Assembly: GCF_013387495.1 (NCBI RefSeq)
Contig: NZ_JABZEE010000010.1
Span: forward strand, 231,344 to 295,343
DNA from: Streptomyces sp. PKU-EA00015
Lineage (GTDB): Bacteria > Actinomycetota > Actinomycetes > Streptomycetales > Streptomycetaceae
DNA: 64,000 nt
Direction of reading: 5' to 3'
Made by a program: the position numbers and the translations under genes. This document shows, in pieces, positions 44,195-52,031 of the stretch. The notes under the pieces are model-generated. The model worked only from the letters and a program-made list of their open reading frames with translations. It was not told the origin of the DNA and searched no databases. Numbering within the stretch: the first letter of the stretch is position 1; the number at the start of each line of letters is the position of its first letter.

Positions 44195-44576
44195 ACGCAG
44201 GAGCCGGTGTCACTGCGGGCCAGCCAGATCAACGGCTGCGGTTGGTGCATCGACATGCACACCAAGGACGCCACAGCCGCCGGTGAAACCGCGGTCCGGC
44301 TCCATCTGGCCGCCGCCTGGCGCGAATCCACCGTGTTCACCGAGGCCGAGCGGGCCGCGCTGGCGCTCGCAGAAGAGGGCACCCGGCTCGCCGACGCCCA
44401 CCCCGGCGTGTCCGACGAGACCTGGGCCCAGGTACGCAAGCACTACGACGACGACCAGATCGCCGCGCTGGTCTCCCTGGTCGCTCTGATTCAACGCGGC
44501 CAACCGGCTCGCCGTGATCATGCACCAGCAGGGAGGTTCCTACGAGCCCGGCATGTTCGCCGCCGCGTTCGGCTGA
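44195..44576 (+). pseudogene. Carboxymuconolactone decarboxylase/AhpD-like protein, truncated and frameshifted
   Basis: The core LRASQINGCGWCIDMHTKDA keeps the C-x2-C redox motif and the downstream histidine, and LAAAWRESTVFTEAERAALA matches the family. The first 40-50 residues are missing. One extra T near 44490 shifts the frame, after which NAANRLAVIMHQQGGSYEPG and the end MFAAAFG are read in another frame up to the TGA at 44574. It faces away from the truncated sigma factor; the two share a lost promoter. SigJ-like factors and AhpD-like proteins are common neighbours. Confidence 0.8.
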
Positions 44577-44590
44577 TCGGCGGACGAAGG

Positions 44591-44626
44591 GGGCCCGGCC
44601 CGGGATCATCAGACCGGGCCGGGCCC
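44591..44626 (+). terminator. Terminator of the AhpD-like gene
   Basis: 13-bp perfect arms (GGGCCCGGCCCGG and complement), 10-base loop, 15 bp after the relic's stop codon. It survived the gene's decay. Confidence 0.75.
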
Positions 44627-44735
44627 GCGCACGGCCGTGCCGGCCGCCTTCGGGAGGCGAATCGGGTGTGCTGGAGGAGCGGGACGGCTTCGCGTGCCAG
44701 AGGGTCGGCACCCGCCGACCCCCGCGGCGGCTCGG

Positions 44736-45704
44736 TCAGGTGGTGTGTTCGGTGACGAAGTCCGCGATGGCGTCCTGCATTTGTTGCAGGCCGGGCTCTT
44801 CGAGGGGGTAGTGGCCGGCGTTGTCCAGCATGACCGTGTCGACGGGGACCTTCGTGATACGGGACACCACGGGCAGGCTCAGGTGGTGCGGGCTCCAGCG
44901 GTCCTCGGCGGGCTGGGTCAGCAGCACCGGGCAGGCGTCGAAGTCCTCCGGCTCGACCGCTGGTACGTAGCGCGCATAGCGGTCCAGGAAACGGATGCTG
45001 ACCCAATTCGCGGACGAGGTGCGGTCGTTGAGGAACACCTTCATGGCGGCCGGGTCGTTGGCGAGGGCGGACATCTTGCCGGCCAGGCTCATGGGGTACT
45101 TCAGCGAGGCGGCCGGGGTCTTCGCCATCAGGCCCATGAGCGGGATGCCCAGGCGTGCGGTGAGGATGTCGTGGGCGGTCTCGTCGCGGACCTGTCGGTG
45201 GCGCGGGTCGAGGAAGGTCATGCCGACGATGCCGGCCAGGGAGCCGCGGGGCGCTTTGGCGGCCACGTGGTAGGCGAGCATGCCGCCCGCGCTCAGCCCG
45301 TAGAGCACGATCGGGCGGTCGTCGCGGGACTGCTCGTGGGCCAGGAAGTCGACGACCAGGTCGACCCAGTCGTCGTAGGAGGGGGTCGTGCTCGGTTTGA
45401 CCTGGGTGAGGCCGTAGCCGAGGTTGTCCAGGGCCACGGTCTCGAAGCCGCGCCGGGCCAGCGGGGCGCCCAGAATGAGGGACATCTGGCGCCCGTTGGT
45501 GCCCACGCCGTGGTGCAGGACGACCTTGGCCTTCGCCGTGGGGTTCGGGTAGCGGTCGAGGTGGACGCGGTGTCCGTGCCAGTCCCAGAACTCTTCCTCG
45601 GGCGCGGTGTCGTCGGTCAGCCGGAGGCGGGCGGGCAGGAACTGCTGCAGATCACGCCATGCCTGCTGGTCGCGGTAGTGGACGGGGGCGGAGGTCGTGC
45701 GCAT
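44736..45704 (-). CDS. Alpha/beta hydrolase
   Basis: 322-residue serine hydrolase. HHGVGTNGRQM supplies the oxyanion region, S138 is the nucleophile in YGLSAGG, the aspartate is probably in LTQPAEDRWS and histidine in LDNAGHYPLEE. Lipase/esterase or C-C hydrolase activities fit. It lies 34 bp downstream of a TetR gene on the same strand, so it is likely autoregulated with it. The start region overlaps no other gene. Confidence 0.87.
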   Translation of the reverse strand: MRTTSAPVHYRDQQAWRDLQQFLPARLRLTDDTAPEEEFWDWHGHRVHLDRYPNPTAKAKVVLHHGVGTNGRQMSLILGAPLARRGFETVALDNLGYGLTQVKPSTTPSYDDWVDLVVDFLAHEQSRDDRPIVLYGLSAGGMLAYHVAAKAPRGSLAGIVGMTFLDPRHRQVRDETAHDILTARLGIPLMGLMAKTPAASLKYPMSLAGKMSALANDPAAMKVFLNDRTSSANWVSIRFLDRYARYVPAVEPEDFDACPVLLTQPAEDRWSPHHLSLPVVSRITKVPVDTVMLDNAGHYPLEEPGLQQMQDAIADFVTEHTT

Positions 45705-45738
45705 CGTGAGTGCCTTCCGGCTGCGGCCTGCTGGTGGG

Positions 45739-46311
45739 TCAGGCGGGGAGGGACGCGGGGCGGCTCAGCGCCCCACTCGTGATCATCTGAACGCCGACCC
45801 GGAGGTCCCGGCGGGCCGCTTCGACGTCGCGCAGGTCGTCCTCCAGGCCACGGGTGAACGTGAGCAGCACGCCGGCCGCCTGCTGGGCGCTCTCGGGGAC
45901 GACGTCGGCCAGGGCCGAGGCCACAAGCTCCGTCAAGCAGTCCGTATAGGCGGTGACCAGCTCGGGGGTGTGGGCGGAGGCGGCGGACAGCAGCTCGTAG
46001 GCGTGCGTGGGGCTGTCGCGCCAGATCTCGACGGCGACCTCCAGCTTCACCGTGAGCACGCCGAGCACCTTCTCCTCGGGTGTGGCCGCGGCGGCCGCCG
46101 CTTCCTCGGCCGCCGCCGAAGCGCGCTCCAGCCTCGCCCGGACGACCTTGGCGAACGCCTCGTCCTTGGTGCCGGCGTACTTGTAGACGGTCGGGCGCGA
46201 CATCCGCGCCTCTTCGACGATGTCGGAGATCGTCGTGCGGCGGAACCCGTTGCGGCAGAAGCAGCGGTAGGCGCTGTCGAGCACGACCTGGGAAGAAGGG
46301 ACCTTCGGCAT
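45739..46311 (-). CDS. TetR-family regulator
   Basis: 190-residue repressor type. The HTH is in LDSAYRCFCRNGFRRTTISD, then IVEEARMSRPTVYKYAGTKD, and the C-terminal all-helical ligand domain is variable. It heads a two-gene unit with the alpha/beta hydrolase. The 5' flank is a notably AT-rich island with an imperfect dyad, the likely autoregulatory site. A strong 36-bp palindrome further upstream insulates it from the DUF6381 gene. Confidence 0.9.
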   Translation of the reverse strand: MPKVPSSQVVLDSAYRCFCRNGFRRTTISDIVEEARMSRPTVYKYAGTKDEAFAKVVRARLERASAAAEEAAAAAATPEEKVLGVLTVKLEVAVEIWRDSPTHAYELLSAASAHTPELVTAYTDCLTELVASALADVVPESAQQAAGVLLTFTRGLEDDLRDVEAARRDLRVGVQMITSGALSRPASLPA

Positions 46312-46318
46312 GGCTACA

Positions 46319-46349
46319 AATTTAACACTGACCTCTAAGAATGTAAATT
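46319..46349. promoter_or_regulatory. Probable TetR operator
   Basis: Imperfect inverted repeat AATTTAACA ... TGTAAATT within an AT-rich 40-bp island directly upstream of the TetR start. Confidence 0.5.
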
Positions 46350-46401
46350 ACCTGCCCCGCGTCCAGGGCGTGAGGCGCGCGATGTGCACGTCGGACGCCG
46401 A

Positions 46402-46437
46402 GGCGGCCCTCCTCCCCGGCCGGGGAGGAGGGCCGCC
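46402..46437 (-). terminator. 36-bp perfect palindrome, terminator
   Basis: 16-bp arms GGCGGCCCTCCTCCCC and complement around GGCC, between the DUF6381 and TetR genes, both on the minus strand. No other gene in 46312-46552. Confidence 0.75.
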
Positions 46438-46552
46438 GTTGCCACGGTCGGTCGCGGACGGGTACAGCCTGAGCGCGGTCCGCACCGTGATCGGACGACC
46501 GGCGGTCCCGAGAGGTGCGCGTGGATGCCGGACCTGCCGCCGGTTCGGGTCG

Positions 46553-46741
46553 TCACATGGGGTCGATTTTCTCGTCGCCCCGGAGGTTGGCCTGCTTGCT
46601 CTGCGCGCGGAGCCTGCGGGCCTGGTCCTGCAGCCGGCGGCGCTCGTCCGGGTCGGTCGCGCGCTCCGCGGCCTCCTGCAGGTCCTGCACCTTCTGGCGC
46701 ATCTGCTCGGAACGGCGGCCCGGGTCACCTGAAACGCTCAT
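46553..46741 (-). CDS. DUF6381-type small helical protein
   Basis: 62-residue, highly charged protein predicted to be almost wholly helical or coiled coil (RSEQMRQKVQDLQEAAERAT, then DPDERRRLQDQARRLRAQSK). It matches my recollection of DUF6381 proteins, abundant in Streptomyces. AAGGAG precedes the ATG. No function is known. The 46742-46954 gap upstream shows no gene. Confidence 0.75.
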   Translation of the reverse strand: MSVSGDPGRRSEQMRQKVQDLQEAAERATDPDERRRLQDQARRLRAQSKQANLRGDEKIDPM

Positions 46742-46954
46742 GATCGCTCCTTGATCTGGGGAAGAGCGGACCACCTCAGCGAAGCAACGCCCCCGGGCCT
46801 GCGCATCCGGAGCGGTCACCCACCGCTATTCCCGCAGATCGGCCGCGGTCGTCTCGTCGGTCGTCTCGTCGACCGCTTCGTGGGCGGCGGACGGAACCGC
46901 CTGCGCAGGCGGCGCTCCCCGCCGGCCGGGTCGCTGTCCCGTGCCGCGAGGCGC

Positions 46955-47794
46955 TCAGACCCCGGTGCCCAGGGCGATGCGCTCGTCGCCCGCGTACACG
47001 TTCATGTTGGCGCCGCGCAGGAAGCCGACCAGTGTCAGGCCCGTCTCGGCCGCCAGGTCCACCGCGAGCGACGACGGCGCGGAGACGGCCGCGAGCACCG
47101 GGATGCCCGCCATCACCGCCTTCTGCGCCAGCTCGAACGACGCCCGCCCGGACACGAGGAGGATCGACCGGGACAGCGGCAGCCGGTCCTCCTGGAGGGC
47201 GCGGCCGACGAGCTTGTCGACGGCGTTGTGCCGGCCCACGTCCTCCCGTATGTCCAGCAGTTCGCCGTCGGGCGAGAACAGTGCCGCCGCGTGCAGGCCC
47301 CCCGTCCGGTCGAAGACCTGCTGCGCCGCGCGCAGCCGGTCGGGGAGGCCGGCGAGCAGCGAGGGCTCGACGCGGACCGGGGGAGTGTCGGCGATCGGGA
47401 ACCGGGCGGTCGTCCGGACGGCGTCCAGGCTCGCCTTGCCGCACAGTCCGCAGGACGACGTCGTGTAGACGTTGCGCTCCAGCGTGATGTCGGGAACGGC
47501 GACGCCGGGCGCGAGTTTCACGTCCACCACGTTGTAGGTGTTCGAACCGTCGGCCTGCGCGCCCGCGCAGTACACGATCGACTGGAGCTCCTCGGCCGCC
47601 CCGAGCACCCCCTCGCTGACCAGGAACCCGGCCGCCAGCGCGAAGTCGTCGCCCGGGGTGCGCATGGTGATCGCCAGGGGCCTGCCGTTGAGCCGGATCT
47701 CCAGCGGCTCCTCCGCCACCAGCGTGTCGGGGCGCGAGGACACCGCCCCGTCCCGGATGCGGATGGTGCGGCGGCGCTCGGTGACCCGTCCCAT
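46955..47794 (-). CDS. fdhD: Formate dehydrogenase accessory sulfurtransferase
   Basis: 279-residue FdhD. It transfers sulfur from cysteine desulfurase to the Mo-bis-MGD cofactor of formate dehydrogenase-type enzymes. The CGLCGK motif with the redox cysteines is intact, as are [41 protein letters not shown] and [16 protein letters not shown]. Five bases downstream of a decayed FeS subunit gene that would have been its partner; no molybdoenzyme catalytic subunit is present in the window. Confidence 0.93.
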   Translation of the reverse strand: MGRVTERRRTIRIRDGAVSSRPDTLVAEEPLEIRLNGRPLAITMRTPGDDFALAAGFLVSEGVLGAAEELQSIVYCAGAQADGSNTYNVVDVKLAPGVAVPDITLERNVYTTSSCGLCGKASLDAVRTTARFPIADTPPVRVEPSLLAGLPDRLRAAQQVFDRTGGLHAAALFSPDGELLDIREDVGRHNAVDKLVGRALQEDRLPLSRSILLVSGRASFELAQKAVMAGIPVLAAVSAPSSLAVDLAAETGLTLVGFLRGANMNVYAGDERIALGTGV

Positions 47795-47798
47795 GAGA

Positions 47799-48323
47799 TC
47801 AGACCCGATTCTGTACGTGTCGGCAGCCGAAACGGCCCTTGATGCAGAGGTTGCAGCGGGTCACCGGGTTGTCGTGCGGCGAGGTGACCTCGACGATCTC
47901 ATTGTCCTGCACGTGCAGCGTCGGGTTGCAGCCGAGGCCGCAGTACGCGCACACCGTGGTGGTCCGCGTCTGGGCCGACTCGTCCCAGGTGCCGGCGGCC
48001 CGCATGTCGAACTCGGACGTGAAGGACAGCGCCCCCGTCGGGCACCTCGATGCAGTTGCCGCAGTACCCGCACGCCGAGTCAGTGAGGGGTGCGTCGTGC
48101 TCCATGAAGAGATCCGGGCGTCGAAGCCGCGGCCCGCGACGGCGATCACGAACGTGTTCTGCCACTGCTCACCGCACGCGTCGACGCACTTGTAGCACAG
48201 GATGCCCTGGTCGTAGTCGCGCACGTAGAGGTCGTTGTCGATCTTCGGCTCCTCGTCGACGCGGGCCGCGTCCGGGCCGAAGCGGTCCGGCTTCGCCTCG
48301 TACTCCTTGATCCACTCGTGTCC
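47799..48323 (-). pseudogene. FeS subunit of a formate dehydrogenase/NuoG-like enzyme, broken
   Basis: Alignable from HEWIKEYEAKPDRFGPDAAR through IDNDLYVRDYDQGILCYKCV and DACGEQWQNTFVIAVAGRGF to FDARI. Then about 24 residues are read in the wrong frame. The correct reading, MEHDAPLTDSACGYCGNCIE, is in the next frame, and CPTGALSFTSEFDMRAAGTW returns to the first frame. The pair of compensating shifts lies near 48105 (two extra bases) and 48046 (two missing). They remove a 4Fe-4S cysteine group. The usual N-terminal 2Fe-2S plant-type domain is missing. Late substitutions (TRCN, GCRH for HGN, GYQH) suggest long decay. Confidence 0.75.
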
Positions 48324-48455
48324 GGTAATCGCGGGGCTCCGTGGGGGAAGCTCCAAAGTCCGGCCGGTGAAGCTTGTCGGATCACCTGCCGTCGTACCGG
48401 TGGGTAGCCGCGAAGACTGGGGTGGCACCTGGCATCGTCCCGAGGGGAACCATCC

Positions 48456-49403
48456 ATGACCGGCTCACGCGTCGTCGCCGTCGGGCACTACCAGCCCGCG
48501 AAGGTGCTCACCAACGACGACCTGGCGGCCCTCGTCGACACCAGCGACGAGTGGATCCGCAGCCGCGTGGGCATCGAGACCCGGCACATCGCGGGCCCCG
48601 ACGAGCCCGTCGACGAGCTGGCCGCGCACGCCGGCGCCAAGGCCCTGGCCTCGGCCGGTCTCACCCCGGCCGACATCGACCTCGTGCTGGTCGCCACCTC
48701 CACGGCCGTCGACCGCTCGCCCAACACGGCCGCGCGCGTGGCGGCGCGGCTGGGCATGGGCTCGCCCGCGGTGATGGACCTCAACGTCGTCTGCGCGGGC
48801 TTCACCCACGCGCTCGCCACCGCGGACCACACGGTGCGCGCGGGAGCGGCCACCCGGGCGCTGGTCATCGGCGCCGACAAGATGGCCGACATCACCGACT
48901 GGAGCGACCGCACCACCTGCGTGCTCGTCGGCGACGGCGCCGGCGCCGCGGTCGTCGAAGCCGTTCGTCCCGGCCAGGACGCCGGAATAGGCCCGGTCCT
49001 GTGGGGATCGGTCCCCGAGATGGGGCATGCCGTGCGCATCGAGGGCACCCCGCCGCGCTTCGCGCAGGAGGGGCAGGCCGTCTACCGGTGGGCCACCACG
49101 CAGCTCCCGCCCATCGCCCGCAAGGTCTGCGAGCGGGCCGGTGTCGCGCCCGAGGACCTCGCCGCCGTCGTCCTGCACCAGGCCAACCTGCGGATCATCG
49201 AGCCCGTCGCCCAGCGGATCGGCGCGGTCAACGCGGTCGTCGCCCGCGACGTCGTGGAGTCGGGCAACACCTCCGCGGCCTCCATCCCGATGGCCCTGTC
49301 CAAGCTCGTCGAGCGCGGCGAGATCACCTCCGGCGACCCGGTCCTCCTCTTCGGTTTCGGCGGAAACCTGTCGTACGCGGGCCAGGTCATCCGCTGCCCC
49401 TGA
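48456..49403 (+). CDS. 3-oxoacyl-ACP synthase III (KAS III) family
   Basis: 315-residue condensing enzyme with the triad C113 (NVVCAGFTHAL), H241 (LHQANLRI) and N271 (SGNTSAASIPM). FabH and its natural-product relatives start acyl chains or transfer acyl groups. Here the gene is solitary, apart from a NUDIX gene 24 bp downstream, and away from a fab cluster, so a secondary role (starter-unit or ester-forming KAS III) is likely. The ATG gives MTGSRVVAVGHYQPAKVLTN, matching the family start. Confidence 0.9.
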   Translation: MTGSRVVAVGHYQPAKVLTNDDLAALVDTSDEWIRSRVGIETRHIAGPDEPVDELAAHAGAKALASAGLTPADIDLVLVATSTAVDRSPNTAARVAARLGMGSPAVMDLNVVCAGFTHALATADHTVRAGAATRALVIGADKMADITDWSDRTTCVLVGDGAGAAVVEAVRPGQDAGIGPVLWGSVPEMGHAVRIEGTPPRFAQEGQAVYRWATTQLPPIARKVCERAGVAPEDLAAVVLHQANLRIIEPVAQRIGAVNAVVARDVVESGNTSAASIPMALSKLVERGEITSGDPVLLFGFGGNLSYAGQVIRCP

Positions 49404-49427
49404 GCGCGCGCCGTCACACTGGGCGGC

Positions 49428-49892
49428 ATGGCGACGACGAAGCGAAGTGCCGGACTCCTGCTCTACCGGCGGCGGGACGCCCGGGTCCAGGTCCTGCTCG
49501 GGCACATGGGCGGCCCGTTCTGGGCGTCCCGCGACGACGCGGCCTGGTCGGTCCCCAAGGGCGAGTACACCCCGGACGAGGACCCGATGGCCGCCGCACG
49601 GCGGGAGTTCGAGGAGGAACTGGGGCTCCAGCCGCCCGTCGGCGACTGGATTCCCCTCGGCGAGACACGGCAGTCGAACGGCAAGGTCGTCACGGTGTGG
49701 GCGATGGAGGGCGACCTCGACACGTCCCTCGTCGTGCCGGGCACCTTCACCATGGAGTGGCCGCGGGGGTCGGGCGTCCAGCAGGAGTTCCCGGAGATCG
49801 ACCGGGCCGAGTGGTTCGGCGTCGGGACCGCACGCGAGAAGCTGGTCGCGTCGCAGCGGGTCTTCCTGGACCGCCTCGAACCATTCCTGTGA
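49428..49892 (+). CDS. NUDIX hydrolase
   Basis: 154-residue pyrophosphohydrolase. The NUDIX box is GEYTPDEDPMAAARREFEEE with the following LG; the N-terminal SAGLLLYRR and FWASRDDAAWSVPKG match the MutT/AP4A-type bacterial branch. Likely cleaves a nucleoside diphosphate derivative. It follows the KAS III gene closely and may be co-transcribed. Confidence 0.9.
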   Translation: MATTKRSAGLLLYRRRDARVQVLLGHMGGPFWASRDDAAWSVPKGEYTPDEDPMAAARREFEEELGLQPPVGDWIPLGETRQSNGKVVTVWAMEGDLDTSLVVPGTFTMEWPRGSGVQQEFPEIDRAEWFGVGTAREKLVASQRVFLDRLEPFL

Positions 49893-49959
49893 GCCGGCGG
49901 CCCTGGTGAGGCGTGCGGCGGAGGACAGTCCTAGGAGGCGTCCGTTCCGCCGGGCGGGA

Positions 49960-50078
49960 CGAGCCCCCGTCTCGTAGGCGAGCACGACCGCCTGGGTCCG
50001 GTCGCGCAGGCTCAACTCGGCGAAGATCCCGGTCGCTTGGGTCTTCACCGTCGCCTCGCTGACCGTCAGTTCCCCGGA
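49960..50078 (-). pseudogene. LuxR-type response regulator, C-terminal relic
   Basis: Only the end of the LuxR helix-turn-helix survives: GELTVSEATVKTQATGIFAE, then LSLRDRTQAVVLAYETG. The recognition helix (SEATVKT) is recognisable, though usual THV is altered to TQA. The receiver domain and first half of the HTH are gone, and it abuts the permease relic on the other strand. In-frame sequence continues past the normal end without a stop. Confidence 0.7.
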
Positions 50079-50297
50079 CGTGGGCCGGCTGATGGGCATC
50101 CCCCTCGGGATCGCCGCGCACCGGCTGCTCGTGGACCAGATCTCGATGGTGGTCCCCGAGTCCATGAAAGACGTACGGCAGGCACTGCAGTTGGCGGGCA
50201 TCGCCCCCTGGCGGGCGCTCGTCATCGCCGTACTCGGCGCACTCGTCCCCGCTCGGCGGCACGGCTGACGATCGCCGCGGTGTTGCACAACGACTGA
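50079..50297 (+). pseudogene. FtsX-type ABC permease, C-terminal relic
   Basis: Last transmembrane region of an FtsX/MacB-like permease: LMGIPLGIAAHRLLVDQISM, then a helix APWRALVIAVLGALVPAR. The usual end SAARLTIAAVLHND is present but in another frame, owing to missing bases near 50250. All upstream parts are missing. LuxR two-component systems often regulate such transporters, so the pair probably came from one locus. Confidence 0.7.
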
Positions 50298-50301
50298 GCG
50301 A

Positions 50302-50385
50302 CCTTTGTCCCGAGCGAGGAGAAAGTTGCGCCGGAACTGTGCGCAAGTTCTTCCCACTCGGGCAAAGCGCTGCTACGTTCCCCTC
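50302..50385 (+). promoter_or_regulatory. ROK-gene promoter with shared 84-bp block
   Basis: Aligned without gaps to 58079-58162 upstream of the secreted-protein gene, 49 of 84 positions match. A -10 like TACGTT lies at 50374, with a TTCCCA -35-like hexamer 17 bp upstream. A further TTGCGC ... GCGCAA dyad (50326/50341) is seen only here. Confidence 0.65.
50303..50325. promoter_or_regulatory. Probable ROK operator, copy 1
   Basis: CTTTGTCC-N7-GGAGAAAG, an inverted repeat matching at seven of eight positions, with the same spacing as the copy at 58080. Confidence 0.65.
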
Positions 50386-50458
50386 GAAAGCAGACGGAAG
50401 ACCAGGGTTCCCCGCGCCGAAAGGGCTGAGGCCGAGGGCCAGGGGAGGGGAGGGGTAC

Positions 50459-51649
50459 GTGAGGCGCATGACGGCTCGACCCGCTAACGCTCACCAGGCG
50501 CGACTGCTTCGGCTGCTGCGTGACGGCGGGCCCAACTCCCGGGCTCAGCTGGGCGATCAGGTGGACCTGTCCCGGTCCAAGCTCGCCGTCGAGGTGGACC
50601 GGCTGCTGGAGACCGGGCTCGTGGTCGCGGACGGACTCGCCGCCTCCCGGGGCGGCCGCCGCTCCCACAACATCCGGCTCGCGCCCGCCCTGCGCTTCCT
50701 CGGCGTCGACATCGGCGCCACCTCGATCGACGTCGCCGTCACCAACGCGGAGCTGGAGGTCCTGGGGCATCTCAACCACCCCATGGACGTACGCGAAGGG
50801 CCCGTCGCCGTCTTCGAGCAGGTTCTGTCGATGGCGGACAAGCTCAAGGCCTCAGGACTCGCCGAGGGCTTCGACGGAGCGGGCATCGGAGTGCCCGGAC
50901 CGGTCCGCTTCCCCGAGGGCGTGCCCGTCGCGCCGCCGATCATGCCGGGCTGGGACGGCTTCCCGGTCCGCGAGGCGCTCAGCCAGGACCTCGGCTGCCC
51001 GGTCATGGTCGACAACGACGTGAACCTGATGGCCATGGGGGAGCAGCACGCGGGCGTCGCCCGGTCCGTCGGCGACTTCCTCTGCGTCAAGATCGGCACG
51101 GGCATCGGCTGCGGCATCGTCGTCGGCGGCGAGGTCTACCGCGGTACCACCGGCAGCGCGGGGGACATCGGACACATCCAGGTCGAGCCGGACGGCAGGG
51201 CGTGCGTCTGCGGCAACAAGGGCTGCCTGGAAGCACACTTCAGCGGCGCCGCGCTCGCCCGCGACGCCGAGGACGCCGCGCGCGCCGGACTCTCGCCCGA
51301 GCTCGCCGCCCGGCTGGAGGCGGCCGGGCAGCTGACGGCCGCGGACGTCTCCGCCGCCGCGGCGGCCGGCGACGCCAAGGCCCTCGACCTGATCCGTCAG
51401 GGAGGCAACCGCGTCGGCCAGGTCATCGCCGGGCTGGTCAGCTTCTTCAACCCCGGCCTCGTGGTGATCGGAGGCGGGGTGACCGGTCTCGGACACACGC
51501 TGCTGGCCAGTGTGCGCACCCAGGTCTACCGGCAGTCGCTGCCGCTGGCCACGGGCAACCTGCCCATCGTGCTCGGGGAGTTGGGGCCGACGGCGGGAGT
51601 GATCGGCGCGGCCCGGCTCATCAGCGACCACCTGTTCTCACCCGCCTGA
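50459..51649 (+). CDS. ROK-family transcriptional regulator
   Basis: 396-residue regulator. The winged helix is at the N-terminus (NAHQARLLRLLRDGGPNSRA, then QLGDQVDLSRSKLAVEVDRL). The sugar-kinase-like domain has FLGVDIGATSIDVAVTN, a conserved GIGVPGPV, VDNDVNLMAMGE, the zinc motif CVCGNKGCLEAH and NPGLVVIGGGV. The phosphate-binding DxGxT is DIGAT, as in regulators rather than kinases. The GTG has GGGGAGGGG upstream; a longer frame has no start site. It probably controls the sugar ABC operon and the secreted-protein gene through the shared dyad. Confidence 0.9.
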   Translation: MRRMTARPANAHQARLLRLLRDGGPNSRAQLGDQVDLSRSKLAVEVDRLLETGLVVADGLAASRGGRRSHNIRLAPALRFLGVDIGATSIDVAVTNAELEVLGHLNHPMDVREGPVAVFEQVLSMADKLKASGLAEGFDGAGIGVPGPVRFPEGVPVAPPIMPGWDGFPVREALSQDLGCPVMVDNDVNLMAMGEQHAGVARSVGDFLCVKIGTGIGCGIVVGGEVYRGTTGSAGDIGHIQVEPDGRACVCGNKGCLEAHFSGAALARDAEDAARAGLSPELAARLEAAGQLTAADVSAAAAAGDAKALDLIRQGGNRVGQVIAGLVSFFNPGLVVIGGGVTGLGHTLLASVRTQVYRQSLPLATGNLPIVLGELGPTAGVIGAARLISDHLFSPA

Positions 51650-52031
51650 TCCACCTGATCCCACCGGCCCGATCCCCGGACCGGTCCGCACGACCAGGCA
51701 CCACCGGCACCACCCGTACGACCAGGCACCACGCGTACGCCAGGCACCACCGGCACTCCCGTCCGTCACGACCGGTCCCTCCGACCCCCGGGGCCCGGCC
51801 GTCACCGGCGCCACCCGCACGGCACAACCGTCGCCCCACCACGAGCACCGGCACCACGAGCAGCACACACTCGCACCACCCGCACCTCCCGCACCGGTCG
51901 ACGCACGAGCCGCACCACGACGTGCACCCACCCGCACGCCCCCGCCGCACCGACGGGGGCGCCCCGGGCCCGCCCTCGTACCCTCATCCGCCCTGCCCGC
52001 TCACCGGCCGCACCCGCCGAGGGGATTCGTC
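51650..52031. other. C- and A-rich, G-poor leader of the sugar ABC operon
   Basis: Nearly all of 51655-52020 is a strand-asymmetric CAC/ACC/CGCAC-type low-complexity stretch with few G residues on the plus strand. No gene, no ROK dyad and no clear hairpin. GAGGGG provides the ribosome site at the very end. Likely a long, weakly structured 5' leader or spacer. Confidence 0.6.

Noticed and set aside
46335..46556. Several short overlapping frames around the 36-bp palindrome
   Set aside because: They exist only because the palindrome reads open in many frames; none has a start site or bias.
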